From assembly GCA_963556695.1 (NCBI GenBank), contig CAUWAG010000006.1, forward strand, positions 3,286,001 to 3,350,000: DNA of 64,000 nucleotides, written 5' to 3'. This document shows positions 22,394-35,001 of the stretch, piece by piece (positions within the stretch are counted from its first letter, which is position 1; the number at the start of each line of letters is the position of its first letter). The notes beneath the pieces were generated by a model. That model searched no databases and was not told where the DNA came from. It was given only the letters and a program-made list of their open reading frames with translations. This stretch comes from Anthostomella pinea (taxonomy: Eukaryota > Ascomycota > Sordariomycetes > Xylariales > Xylariaceae). Both the position numbers and the translations under genes were made by a program.

Positions 22394-22592
22394 GTTGTTA
22401 GGTAGTTTTGGTACCTACATATGTTAAAGCGTTAGTTCTAAGGCATTTATAATAGCTTGATTGGTTCAATTTCGACTTGTTTATTATAGTTATCTGGTTA
22501 TTTTAAGGGATTATTGGTTATATAATTGGGGCTTTTTCTTTAAGAGATTTACATCTTATTTTTTAAATATAGAATATTTTTAAATTTGACAG
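22394..22592 (+). repeat. Diverged direct repeat, right copy
   Basis: Same order and orientation of blocks as 19145-19370 (for example GCATTTATAATAGC, TTATCTGGTTATTT, AAGGGATTATTGG). About 3.2 kb separates the copies; the pogo-like transposase and LTR-like element lie between them. Confidence 0.6.
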
Positions 22593-24874
22593 ATATTGAG
22601 GATTATTTGGTAGGTCCATGTGACATGTCCTTATTATAGAGGATGAGGATGAGGCCTGTCTAGGTTTATCTTAGTCATCTAGCGACGACGGGTTTGATAA
22701 TTTTTGGTACTGACTCTTTTAAATGCTAATAATTTTGGATTGACACACCACACCAGTGGAGTATTTTTCTCGAGGACACTAAGGGTGGCGTGAGATGAGG
22801 CGAGGACTTAATGAAATCCCCTATGCATCTCTGGATATGTTTTAAGATGCTCTGATTAATTTTCCATTTACTGGCAGTGGCACAGATCAAATGAGAGAGC
22901 GCAATTCCAGGAAACGAACGGAACTTTACGAACGGGGACGCAATGGTGGGGTAGACGAGAAAGGAGGTCCTCTCCAGTCTGAAACCCTGAGACAAGCCAC
23001 CGCGAGACGCGACTTCCGATCTCTTCTAGAGATAGCCACTTTCATTCGCAAAAAAACGAACACCCGTTCATGATCAAGTCGTTGAAATATAAAAGAATCG
23101 TGGCTTAAACCTACACCGGAAACCTTATCTAAGCCCGCAAAGCACCGGTGTCAATACCCGGCCTGGGTAGCGGTCCGGGATTGAGTATAATATCAGATTC
23201 AAATAAGACATACCCGAAGAAGAACACACTATTAACATATATACTATTTCATTGTCAACTACTCAAAGCTCGAAGCTGTTTTGGCCTTGACGTAAGCATG
23301 TAAAGTCGTTGCATATCACAGGGCTGTCAAAAAGGGACTTTCAAAGCATCGACTAACGGACGAAGTGGCGGAGACTGCAGGAAAGACATTCAATTCGTCT
23401 GTCTTGTGGTGAGAATAAAATGATACGGGCGGTATAGTCTGGAGAGGCATGCATGGGTGGGTGAATACCCGTCAGAGGGTTGAAGCGACACGAACTCCCT
23501 TCCTGCAAAGGCTAGGTGACGGGACAAGAACCCTCAGGCCGGGAGCTCTTATTGAAGTCAATGGGAAGTTGGGCACGAAAAAGCAGTCAGGAAGAAGTAG
23601 TGAGTTACGGATCTAAATAGGGAAGAGTAGATCTGAGCAAGTGATTAGCAGTGACGTTACTTATGGACTGTAACAAAGACCAGGGAGCACAAGATAAGTT
23701 AGGGAAGAGGTGGACCGACGACCAACAGGCCACGGACTCCACGATCTCACTCTCTGCTCGCGGTATAAAGACCAACGTATATAATTTTTATGCTCTGACT
23801 TCACCGGTTATAGGTACAGCCTTACCTACATATGCCACGATCTACATAACTGTCTACGAAGTACTAATACTGCCAACCCACCAAAGAGCTCGGCCTTCAA
23901 AGGCCCCCAGCACCCATCGCGCTGACTCAAGGGTCTTGGTCCTGGTGACCAGCACTCGAGTCTACGAAGACACCACTAGTACGCCTCCGCCGTTTGCAAA
24001 GACATTCCAGCCCCGAGGCAGCCGCCCGCCGAGTTCCGGTCCAACCCGTGGCAGCTAGCCGAAAGCACCAATAGCCTGCGGAGCCGAGTCTATCAGGCAC
24101 GAGTAACCAGGAGTCACAACAACCCAATGCGCCGGAATATCCCTTGCGCATCTCAACGTAACGTAGTGCACGACTCCTTCGCTTCTTTAGTCATGCGGCG
24201 TGTAGTTCCCGTGCGAAAATTCGGCGAGTATCGGAATAGGGGTGGGGGGGAGGTAGACGTGCTCCGTAGGTCGCCTGACGGGGACGGGGACAGTGCTCGT
24301 GGGTCTTCGGTATCACGCGCGGTAGAGATCTAATCAGACGGGTAAGATGTCAGCTTTAGGTCTGTCTACTCGAAATAGTGCCGATAAAGCTTTGTATGTC
24401 AGCTGTCTCCTCATTCAGGGGATGGAGTACCGCCGCAGGCATTCGTTCGTTTACCACTTTTGCCCGTATGCCCGTCAACCAGGCAAGCTGGAGATGATAA
24501 ATTAGCACCATATAGCACAGCGCAGGACAGTATGGCACTGTGAAAGAAGGAACTCCTTCAGAAGAGATCAAGTCGAGTCGAGTGAAGTCATGTCGAGACA
24601 AAAGAAGACAGGAACTCCCATGTTAGAGGCAATCGCAGGCTCTGGTTTATGCGGCTGGCTACGAGGGGGGGATCGCCCGGCCGTCCTGGCTTAACAGCAT
24701 GGCAGTAAGACCTGCTGACCGGCGGGAGCCAACTCAGATTATCCTGATCATATAGGAGGGCGCACCAATTAAAGACCGGGTGATCTAGGAATCCCAGACA
24801 GACACGTGGTGAAATCAAGATGTGATGAACTGCTACACGTCTATAGAGAATATACCGGCTTGATTTGTCGTCCT

Positions 24875-24910
24875 TACGAGAGTGAACTACGAGAGTGAAC
24901 TACGAGAGTG
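24875..24910 (+). repeat. 13-bp tandem repeat
   Basis: TACGAGAGTGAAC repeated 2.8 times without mismatch. Confidence 0.9.
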
Positions 24911-27900
24911 GAAGAGGCAACGGAAACATGGGCATGATTCCCACTCGCCTTCCCGCGGTCTGTTAGCCGGACTTTGATGCGATACGAACTCGAATTCGAG
25001 ATAGGGGAGGAAGCAAGCCGGTTGAGCGCCTAGAAGCCTTGGAGGCGTAGGCGAGCCATAATTGCTTGGGTGATGTGGCCTCCTTAACCAGCGTTGGTGA
25101 TAGGAGGTGAGATCCTGGACCGGTAAGCTGTATGCTGTTGGCATTGATCTGAAGCCGGTGCGGTACAGGTAACGTTCCCTGACCTCAGGTACTCGCGCGC
25201 CTGGCAGCGGCAAGAATAAGGGGCGTATGCAGCCTACATACGTCGTACCTTGCATGCATCCTCATCGTATCGTACGCAGCAACAAAAAAAGTGGCGGGCT
25301 CGTGGGTTCGTGTACCGTGACTTCATTCGCACCCAGTCATTCAACGGCAAGTTGGGTACCGAAGCGCTGAATCCCATGGCACCCCCCTATGACCCCGGAC
25401 GCCCCCTATTCCCCACGAAGCTGCTCCATCGTGGCGAGCTGCAGGAGGTCATCCACTCAACACTCCACGCTGATCCTCAAACGCATACTGATGTTGATGT
25501 GAGGTAGCGGAAGGCACCTGAGTCGTCCTATTGGGCGAACTGGGAGGCTCTCCCTGGCTGGCCTTCTGCCATATTTACCCAGCGGCAGCGGAGTGAGGAG
25601 GCAAAACGAAGACTCGGCGGTTATTGTTATCTCGGGTCGGTAACTTCGCGTCCAGATGACAGAGTGCATTTGCCGCAGCCACGTCGCCTTCACCGCCAAC
25701 TCGAGCTTCTGCAAGCAGCAAGCACATCGTTTGAGCACTATGTATCAGCATCCAGAGCATTGATTGGATACCGAGATAGGGAGTAGGCATTCGACAACGA
25801 GACTCGGCTAGACGCATTCCGCATGGGCCCTGGAATTTGCCACCCGGATTTCTATTTCGAGTCCGCTCGAGTCCGAACACGAAGAGATCAGCAATCGGCT
25901 CGGTGCCAGTACCTTTGAGCACTGCCGGCGTTGCGATGATCGGAGAATATGATTTGTAGTTGGCACGGGATGCAGTCGTGACAGCCGCATGCGATGAGGC
26001 TGTGGGGAGCACAATATGGAGCATCCGGTGGCGGATAGTCCTGACGGTTCCCCATTTCGGCTGTTACTATGCTTAGCAACAGTCCCGAACTGCCCTGCAA
26101 AACGTTGATCTTGCGCAACCAGATCTCTTAAAGATGGGCGGCTATATCACAGCGCACAAAAGCAGGTTTGGTAACCCTGCAACTGCATTTGGATTCGCTG
26201 TTCGACCTCAATTGCCCTGTTAGCTCTTCTTGGCAGAACAACCATGTCAAATGCACTGCCGGGACTGCTACCGTCAGATTTGCACGTCTTCAGGAATCGG
26301 GAGGCAAAAGAATTGGCTGTCGTCAATCCGTCATCAGGCATGGCGGGACGTGCTATGGGTCGGACTAGGCCGTCAACCCAAGCGACTTCATCGTGCGCAG
26401 ATTGCAAGTTCCATACGTTCCAGTGTGATCTCTAGGCGCTGTTAAGAATGCACGACTGGACAAGGTATAAGCGGCTCATGATGGTCCCGAAATTCGAATG
26501 CAAGGTGTTTGGAAAGCATCAAGACCGCGGCCCGGGGTGGGTTTTAGTGAAGTGGGAGGTTGACCCCGGGCACCTCGAACTTTCCGGCAGAGGTTATGAG
26601 ATCTGGTCGGAGACATGGAGGCAGGTGCCGCACGCGCGTCTTGATACACTGAATCTGCTGATGTAAGGCGCGAGATATCAAAATTGAAGGCCCGCTGCCT
26701 GCATCGAATTGGACGAATGATGGCGCGCACCTGGTGAAAGATCCCGATGGCTGGGTCGAATTTCGGCGATTTCCCGAAACAGCGCAGGGTGATCATGCTC
26801 ATTCAATTCTCCTATAGCCGACCAGTGACACTGCATGTCATTGTGGGATGAAACCAGGCAAGGTATGGAAGAATGGCTCAGAAGTCTGACCGTTTACCGA
26901 CTTTTCGTCGCCGTTTTTGGGCCCTGTGGCCGAGCCGCCTCAGGCTGTCAGCTATTGATGACGCGGATACTTTTAAGTGTCCCGGTCGGCAAGGTTCGCG
27001 ATGCCTCCTCCTGCAGGGCATACGAGATTAGATGGAAGGCTGATATTTGGGATCATTGAGCTTGGGCTCTCGTCATCCTGGCAGCCTGGGTCTTCAGTGA
27101 TATTATTGGCACGGAGGGTTCTGCCCGCACGTTGCATTGGCGGACCGTTGACGATGAGGGTCTGGTAGCGACATCAGAACGGCAGAACGGTCGATTGGGA
27201 GGCAAAGGTAAGGGGTATTATTAGCGAATCGAGGCGGCGAACTTGGGAGCATTCGAGGCATTCACTGGCGATCCCTACTATCATGCCGGAGGCAGATGCT
27301 GACGAGGGGTTCAATGGACGGTTGTTTGGGTTCCTGGAAAATGGAAATGTTGTCGTGAGCCAGTGAAAGGTCGATGTTGTGAGATGGCAATCTCTCGATA
27401 CGCATCATGGAGGAGCAGGGTCCATCGCCACCTGCAGGCAGGGCGGACACGGACCCCTGGATGCTCTAACCGCGAAACGTGGCTGTGTACCAGCTGTGTG
27501 GCGTGAGGCTTGCACTTGTCTCGACGAGGCTAGTGTGAGCTGATGCTAGATACCCAGTGGCTGATGGGGCTGATGATGTGGGAATGGGATGTGACGGTCT
27601 GAGAGAAATGGCATGTGGTGAAGCTGACAATGAAACACCTTGTTTTCTTCCTACCGACAAGTAGGTTGATCCTTGGGCTGCTCCGGCACAGCTGCTACTG
27701 CACGATCTGTAGTCTAGATTAGGTTAGCACGACGATAACTGCGTGGTCGGGCGGCTTGTCCAATCTTTTGAACTCCAAGAATGGAAGTTCAGTCCTGCCG
27801 GATAGGACCACCCAAATACAGTATTGCGCCTGGTAACAGCAGCTAGCGAGCCATAGTCGCCGTCTCGTTAATCTTTCCCGGTCGGACATGCTATGTGTAC

Positions 27901-29322
27901 TTTTGACTAGAGAGTATGGTAATTGAACAAGACTGGCGATACGATGGCGAAAATACCTTACCTTCCATTCCATAGGATTATCACATTGCGCCGACCTACG
28001 TCATCGCATCCAGTCGAACTTGGCGTCGCTAGGGAACCTAAGGCATGCCTTGAGGCCCTCCCGCTTTCATGGCGTTCACCGTTTCAATAGCATCCATGGA
28101 TGTGGAATATCTGACTCGGTGGTAGACTCGATACGCCAAAAGACAAGGTAGCACGGTTGCAAGACGGACGGACGGCTTGGGCGTGCTTATCAAGACAACC
28201 CCTATCATTGGCATATGCATCGGTCAGACCTATGGATATCAGCGATGGTCAGGAACAAGGAAAATGTGCCGTCCCATCAGCCAAATTTCCAAAAGATATT
28301 GCGCCGACGGCCCCATTTGGAGGTTGAAGTAGCCTGCGGACTTATTAAGCAAGCAGCGGGTAGGCGGCGTGGGAAAAGGAACAATTCCAGATCAAGCACC
28401 AAGTCCGTTCGCTAATCTCCTCATTCAGGTTTTCCTTCTTATTACAGGCCTGCTATTGCCGCCTTTTGAATTGCCCCTCGGATCCTATCCGGCCGGCGCA
28501 TGTGCACGAGATCAATCAGCATGAATAATCTGATGCGACCGTGTTCAAACATTCCCAGCCTTACGCACTGAGCAGAGAGTGCCAGAGAGGATATGTACGT
28601 GATAGGGGGCGAACCAGATCACAGCTGTGCTCGATTGCTGCATATTTTTTTACCTCCACCCAGCCGGGCTTCATGCAATTTTCCGATGTGCGAGGCACTC
28701 GACAGCACAGATAATTCTAGAGGAAGCTCCGCTACGGAGTTAGACGCGCGGTCCGCGGTCACGGTCGCGGTGACGTTGTCACCGTTGAAATCTTATGATT
28801 GACACCGCATATGGTCAAAAGTTGGCCGTTGAACATCGGACGTTCAGACGTCGCAACCTTCGTACACACAACGATGGTCTTGCTGAACGCTGCATGGTAT
28901 AGGAGTTCCAAGTTAGGTCATGCCGTGCCGTGCGTGAAATGATTCATTAGGATTCAGGAGAAGACGCGAGAGTAGCGAGCTTTGTAATCAGTCCGGTCAA
29001 GACATGGATAGGTATCATACTGTGCCTCTCAGAGCCTCTGATAAGCTTTTGATGAGCAGAGTCCAGGGTGGTTATCGATACGCAGGAACACGAGCAGGAT
29101 CAATATACCGAGATTGCGATGATTCATCCGATTGAGTCTCGGATTTATGAGGGGCTGAAGTATAGTATGAGCGTTGAGACGAGGAGCCAATCGTGAGTTT
29201 GTCGAAGGTTTCTATTTCGGTCTGTTAAGGAATTGTGTCATCCCATCATCAGTGATCACCGGTAGGCTGTGCCCCTATTCTACTATTATCATTATTATAT
29301 GTGCTGCAGGTCGGTGCGACAT

Positions 29323-29350
29323 TCAACGGTCAACGGTCAACGGTCAACGG
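29323..29350 (+). repeat. 7-bp tandem repeat
   Basis: Four perfect copies of TCAACGG. Confidence 0.95.
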
Positions 29351-31000
29351 CTGTCGTGCCTGTTCTGAAGGCTTGGCTGGCTGGGGGATCGGCTGGCTGG
29401 GGCTTGAAGCTCTCCACAAAGATGCATCCAGCCCTTGGGCCCCTCGGGGTGGAGAGTGGGATGAAAGATGTTTCTCGGCCGCTGATCATACTCTTCGCCC
29501 AGGGCTCGCCTCGACAGCTGCTCGAATCCCTACTTGCATTATCCGCCACAGATGATGAGCTTCCTCCTATTATCATTCTATCAGATAGAGCAGAAAGAAC
29601 ATCACGGATGCTGGCTATCTGTCCTGTTCACATTAGCCTTTGACGTACAGTACTGCCCGGCCCGTAAGACGATTTTCCCAGAGGTGTTCTACATTGTGGG
29701 CAGGGTTGATGTGACGACTAGTGCTGACATCTCACGGTGATTCTAGCTTTCAGGCTTTCCACGCCAGGAGTCAATACCTTATCAAGATCGAATGACAGGA
29801 GTGAAGGTGCCAGATCATCAGAGCACGAAAGGCGTGTTGTGCGTTCGCAGTCTGACAGGGGCAACTATTTCCCGAAGACCCCTTTTCCGTTTCCAAATGT
29901 TTATCCTCCCGAGAATAGATCAGCACGGGGCGTCATTTCGACTAACTGCACTGCCACCCGATCAGTTGGTGCATCGACGGCCGACGAGGAGACACGGGCA
30001 GAAAACACGTCACTATCACTCACATTTCAATATAGCAAAAGATATACATCTCGCAGTTACCAGCACCCACAGTCCGTGAGATAGATCCCAGGGCCCATGA
30101 GCATGATCTGGTCGGTCTGGCTGTCTGGTTGGCCGACACGATTGAGCACTGTACCCGGAGGCCGGATATTGGCCCCTGGAATGGGCAATTCATATGGACA
30201 ATCGATTAATCGGTTGCACAAAAGCAATTAAGCTCTAATACCACATTAGAACAAACGCAAATATCTCCATTTTCACTGTCGTCATGCCTTTGTCTCTTGT
30301 CTTATTTTCATGCACTTTACATGTTTCCGCTTTCAAGTTTGGTACGCTGACCGCTTGCTTTCTTACACGTGAAGAACAGCATGGTATTTATTATATGATG
30401 CATGCACTTACACAGCACAACCCACATCAGAACCTGAATGCATACGCGATCCGGATCACCACGGTGTTTTAGCGTGGACAGCAGCGCCCGAAACAAGGCC
30501 GCCACTTCCAGGTTGCGACAACATTCATGAAGCCCAACGCATCCATTTTTGACTTTGGCATGGAAGAAGCGAAGTCTGTGTCAGATATTCGCCGGCTCCC
30601 AGGCGCAAGTTCGCAACATCCACCAATGTTTTGTCCCGTTGGAATTGACTGCTAGCGACGACGTGCTTGGCATCTCATGCTGGCCCATTCACCTTGAAAT
30701 AGCTACCTACTTAAGTAGACACTCATCACCCAGGTCGGGTTGCAAGCCCTGCAAGCTTGCTGGTTTGCCTCATATGCCAAGGTCTTGATCAATGTTTCTG
30801 CAGGTCTCGCGATTGCCCGTTGTGACTCTCTACTCTGCTGGTAGGTAGGTAAAGGTGATGTAGACAAAGGGGAGGAGGAGGAAGAAGAGGAAGAGGAACA
30901 TGAACAAGAAAAGCCATCGTGCCATCTCCCTGTGTGTGGGACGGCGGATCAGTGATCACCACATAGCGCAGCAGCTGGCATCGCAAGTCTGGCCGCGGCC

Positions 31001-32196
31001 CGGTCTCCAGGCAACACCGTGGACGCCCCTCCCGCAGCATCCTGCTTACGTGTGTCTGCATGTATCTTGCTGTACCTGCAGCTGTGGGGCACGGACCAGC
31101 TGCGCTCTCACCGTACATGCACTACTCTGACCGCCCATACTGTACCTCAAGACAGTCAACGTGCTTGCCTTACCGTACAAGCAGCACTAGCAGTAGTACA
31201 TGGAGCTACCTTATCGCCGTCCATAGCACCGCCGGAACCACCAGAACCACCAGACCACCTGGCAATCACCAGCTTCGACCGCCTAAACTGCCCACTAGCT
31301 CTTCGCGCGTCCTCCTGGCTGCTGGGAGGGCTTCCGTTTCTTCCACACCCAGGCCCTTTTTCCCTCGCTCACTCAGTCTTTTTTTGCTAGACACCGCCCT
31401 CGCACCGCATCATCTCCTCCGCTGTCGTTCAACCCGTTTCCCGTGTTCTACAGTACAGCACAACACCGCTCTCCACAGCGCCCCATCCGAGTCATTGCGT
31501 TGCGTTGCGTCCATTCGTTATTCTTCTCTTCTTTGTTCCTCTTTGTCGACTCGAGGCACACAACGCACCCAAGCCCCCTCCGACCGGGCATAGCTAGTTT
31601 TGACGTTTGACCATCTAATCCGACCGACCCGCTTCTCACCTGGCCCGTGGTCCTCATACCTTATCCATCCATCAAACTTCGCCGGCTCGACCGCTTTCCA
31701 GGCCGTTACGCTCGTTACCGTTCCTACACCTGGCTTCTGCAACTTTTGTACCGTTGTTGTTGGATCCGGACGCGACACGCACATACACGCCGACTAGCTG
31801 GGGACGTAACCGGGGTTAGAACAGCCTGCCGCCAATCGATCCCTCCCTCGTCTCTGCCTGCATCCCAAAAGCCGCCTCCGAATGGGCCGCTGAATCGACA
31901 CACGACGACCCCCGATCTGCATCAGCCCTTCCTTTCCCGCCGTCCATTTCCACAGCCACTCCCGAATAGGAGAAAGATTATACAGAGGTCGTCTGGAAAC
32001 CAGTTTTCAGGGACGCAAGACATTCATTGGGAGGCGTCGCATCCGCGTCGTGACCTGCGGGCTTGTGGCCGGAGTACAAGGCCATCTTGGCTACATTGCC
32101 TCATTCCGACGCTTCGTAGGGTCCACACAATACACCGACAGCGAGACACAAGTACATCACTGTGGTCTACCCGCTATTCCTCATCTGGTCTCTATC
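31001..32196 (+). promoter_or_regulatory. Promoter and probable long 5' leader of the PanE-like gene
   Basis: Nearly 1.2 kb of C/T-rich sequence (blocks of CCACC, CTTCC, TTCCC) leads to the start codon at 32197. Open frames here have no domain and look like composition artefacts. Long C/T-rich leaders are common upstream of regulated fungal genes. No TATA box stood out. Confidence 0.35.
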
Positions 32197-35001
32197 ATGG
32201 CTCCCGTGGCACCCCGTCTGAAGATCCTCTCGGGTGCGTTTAACTTTCCTTCTTGCTCCCGTCCGTCCTCGTGTCTCAATCTGCTCTTAAGCAGACCTCT
32301 ACCCCCCCTTCCAGTGCCACCATCGGAAGAGACGGACTGTCCGGACTGTCTTCTGTCACGCTATCCTCGCTCGCTTTTCCTTCTATCACTTCACACTCGT
32401 TTTATACCTCCGTGAGAGGACTCGGCCGTCGGCATACCATATGCCTCGAGCCCGTCGTGGCGTCCCGTCATGGAATACTTCGAGCTAATGAGGGTGTGTA
32501 CAGTCGGAGGTAATGCTGTCTCTGCCTTTCTATCCTGGAGGCTTCAGGCCACCAATGCCTGCGATGTAACGCTTGTTTGGAAGTCAGGCTTCGAGAGCGT
32601 TCACCAATATGGCATTTCTTTCAAGTAAGATCCGCCTCCCACACAGGTGGACTCGACTCCGGTCTAACTTTGTTACAGGTCTGGGTCATTTGGCAATGAG
32701 CGATTCAAGCCTCGGCATGGTATGTCTCACCTCCCCTGTTCAGTCTGTTGTGTTGGATCCCTTAGCTTACGATACGTTATTACCAGTTGTTCGAACACCA
32801 GAAGAAGCGGCGCACAACAAAGAGGGTGCATTTGACTATGTCATTCTCTGCATCAAAGCCCTCCCCGACGTCTACGACCTTGCCTCGGTAATCGATGCCG
32901 TCGTTACTCCGCAGCACACCTGCATTCTTGTTAACACCACATATACTCTCGGTGTCGAGAGCGCCATCGAGGAGAGATTTCCGACAAACGTTGTCCTGTC
33001 ACTCGTTTCGAATGCCGAAATCACGCAACAGGGCGCAAGCGAGTTCGAACACACTGGCTCAACGGAGGTCTGGGTTGGTCCCGCGAACAAGAATAGCAAC
33101 ATCCCGCCAGCGATACAGGAAGACATGGCTCAGGCTCTTGCTATGACGTTGAGCACCGGCCGCGTCGACTGCAAAGTATCTATGAACATCCGCCAACAAC
33201 AATTCGAACGAGTCATTGGGTAAGTCATACTGAAATGATGTCAGTACAAATTGCTAATTGCTACAGACCAATTGCTTTCCACCCTGCCAGCGTCATCTTT
33301 GAAACCCCTGCCCATGCGGCTCTCCTAGAAAAGACTGGTGTGCGACAACTGGTGTCAGAGGTTATTAATGAACTAATCACTCTCGCGACGGCGCAAGGCT
33401 GTACGCTAAGTGCCGATTTCAAGGAGAACACGATCAAGGAACAGTGTCAACCCACGGAAACCACGAGCATAATGTGGCAGGACTACGTTGCGCGACGTCC
33501 AATGGAGGTGGAAACTTTCCTCGGATCGCCTATCAAGTTGGCACAGAATTCAGGGATCAGGTTGCCACGAGTGGAGACACTTTACGCCGTTTTGCACAAT
33601 CTCAATGTAGTTAATCAGTCGAGGCCAAAGGAGATTAATGGCCTCCCACCGGCTCCTGGCTCGCCAAGCATGGCACCGCCCATGCCTCGCATGTCGTCGC
33701 AGCCACCGCCTCGTCCCCTGATGAATGGGATGGCGAATGGAAATGGCATGCCCAGACCTCGACCGAGGAACTCGTCGAACTTCTCCGGACCTCCTCCGGG
33801 TATGAGACGCCCTCCTCCTCCTATGAACGGCAATGGTGGACCACCAAACGGGTACCGACCCTCGATGAACGGCCCACCCAATGGGTACCACCCATCAAAG
33901 GTCCCCACAAGGCGTGGCTCATTCGAGGAAACCGATCTTGGGGAGTTCAGTCACCTTGTGGTCTACGACGATACGGAGGGTGGTGGAGATGGCGCATATC
34001 CTGCGGATATACCCGACCTGGCATTAAGAGAAAAAGAAATACAATTGCGTCGGCGAGAGTTGGCATTGAGAGAGCAGGAAATGCGTATGCGGCGAGGCGG
34101 TCCGCCTGGTGGGCCTCCGATGGGGCCTCCGATGGGACCTCCGATGGGACCTCCGATGGGACCTCCGGCTGGGCCTGGACCACGAAGACGCGGCCCCCCA
34201 ATGCGAGGCGGAGGTGACATACACGATGACGAAGACGAAGAGGACGATTATTTCGACCCGAATTCGAGCCCGATCACCCCGATGGTTGATCCCGACAACT
34301 TTGACATGATGAGTGTCACTTCGAGGAAGAATCGCAGCAAGCCGGCACAGAATCGCAGTGATTTCCGGACTAACCCTGAAGGCCCCGGAGGAGGCATGGC
34401 CCCCCGAGGCGGCAGATGGCGGCCGGGGTTTGGAAGAAATCGTTCTAGTCAGATCATGACAGCCGCACCGGGCCTTCACGACGATATCCTCGACGATCCG
34501 CTAATGAACTACTCCTCCAACCGGTATGGCAACGTCGATCGCGGACACATGCAGGCCGGGTCGAGAGCAAATTCTTTGACGGCTTCCCACCTGCAAGAAT
34601 TACAGAACGGCCCCGGTATGATGAATGGAGCGTACCCCAGACGTGCTAGTCAATCGCCCGGGTACAGTCCCTCGATTCGAGGGGGCAATGGACGGCCTTC
34701 ACCCCTAAACGGGGCCGGCGGGCCCATGCCCAACGGGCGTCGTCCATCACCTTCGGACGGGGTGAAACAACCCATCCCTCGGCATCCTCCCGGTCATGGA
34801 AACACGGTGGCGCCACAGCAAGTTGAGCAACGTGTCGGGGTGAGCACTCTCCAACCACCACATGCCAAGACCGTGCGAAGTCTGACCGGAAGTGCGAGCG
34901 CCAGCGCGGGGAGTGGTGACTCGACACACATAGATTCCGAACCCTCGGCGCACAGCAGCTCGAGCAGTCTAGGTCCTCGCCCTCCTATAGGTGTCCGTTA
35001 G
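32197..35001 (+). CDS. Ketopantoate reductase-fold (ApbA/PanE) protein with long disordered tail
   Basis: Five exons (32197-32233, 32504-32624, 32679-32719, 32787-33219, 33267-35001) encode 788 residues; all introns are GT-AG and in phase. The N-terminal third is an ApbA/PanE NAD(P)-binding fold: LKILSVGGNAVSAFLSWRL (nucleotide-binding turn), FDYVILCIKALPD, then the helical C-terminal PanE domain (RQQQFERVIGPIAFHPASVI, RRPMEVETFLGSPIKLAQ). Beyond about residue 340 it is low complexity: Pro/Met/Asn/Gly-rich, a short coiled coil (LREKEIQLRRRELALREQE), a run of GPPM repeats, an acidic patch (HDDEDEEDDYFD) and an Arg/Gly/Ser-rich end. True ketopantoate reductases lack such a tail, so a regulatory or RNA/protein-binding role is more likely than pantothenate synthesis. 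Confidence 0.85.

Larger units (their letters stand above)
22593..31000. other. Gene-poor region, nothing recognised
   Basis: About 8.4 kb of mixed base composition. Both strands have only short open frames (mostly under 140 codons), none with a known motif, convincing codon bias or paired splice sites. No tRNA-like B box was noticed. Small tandem repeats occur at 24875-24910 and 29323-29350, and a purine-rich tract at about 30865-30905. It could hold long non-coding RNA, decayed genes, or very small lineage-specific genes that cannot be told from noise by eye. Confidence 0.5.

Noticed and set aside
22593..31000. CRISPR-like or other repeat array in the gene desert
   Set aside because: Only short tandem repeats (7 and 13 bp) are present; no spaced repeats, and the genome is eukaryotic.
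31060..32243. Plus-strand open frames upstream of the PanE-like gene
   Set aside because: Ser/Pro/Thr/Arg-rich products follow from C/T-rich leader sequence; no homology and stops before the gene.
34109..34479. Antisense frames over the GPPM repeats
   Set aside because: Repeat-driven shadows with SHRRSHRR or GGPIGGPIG patterns.
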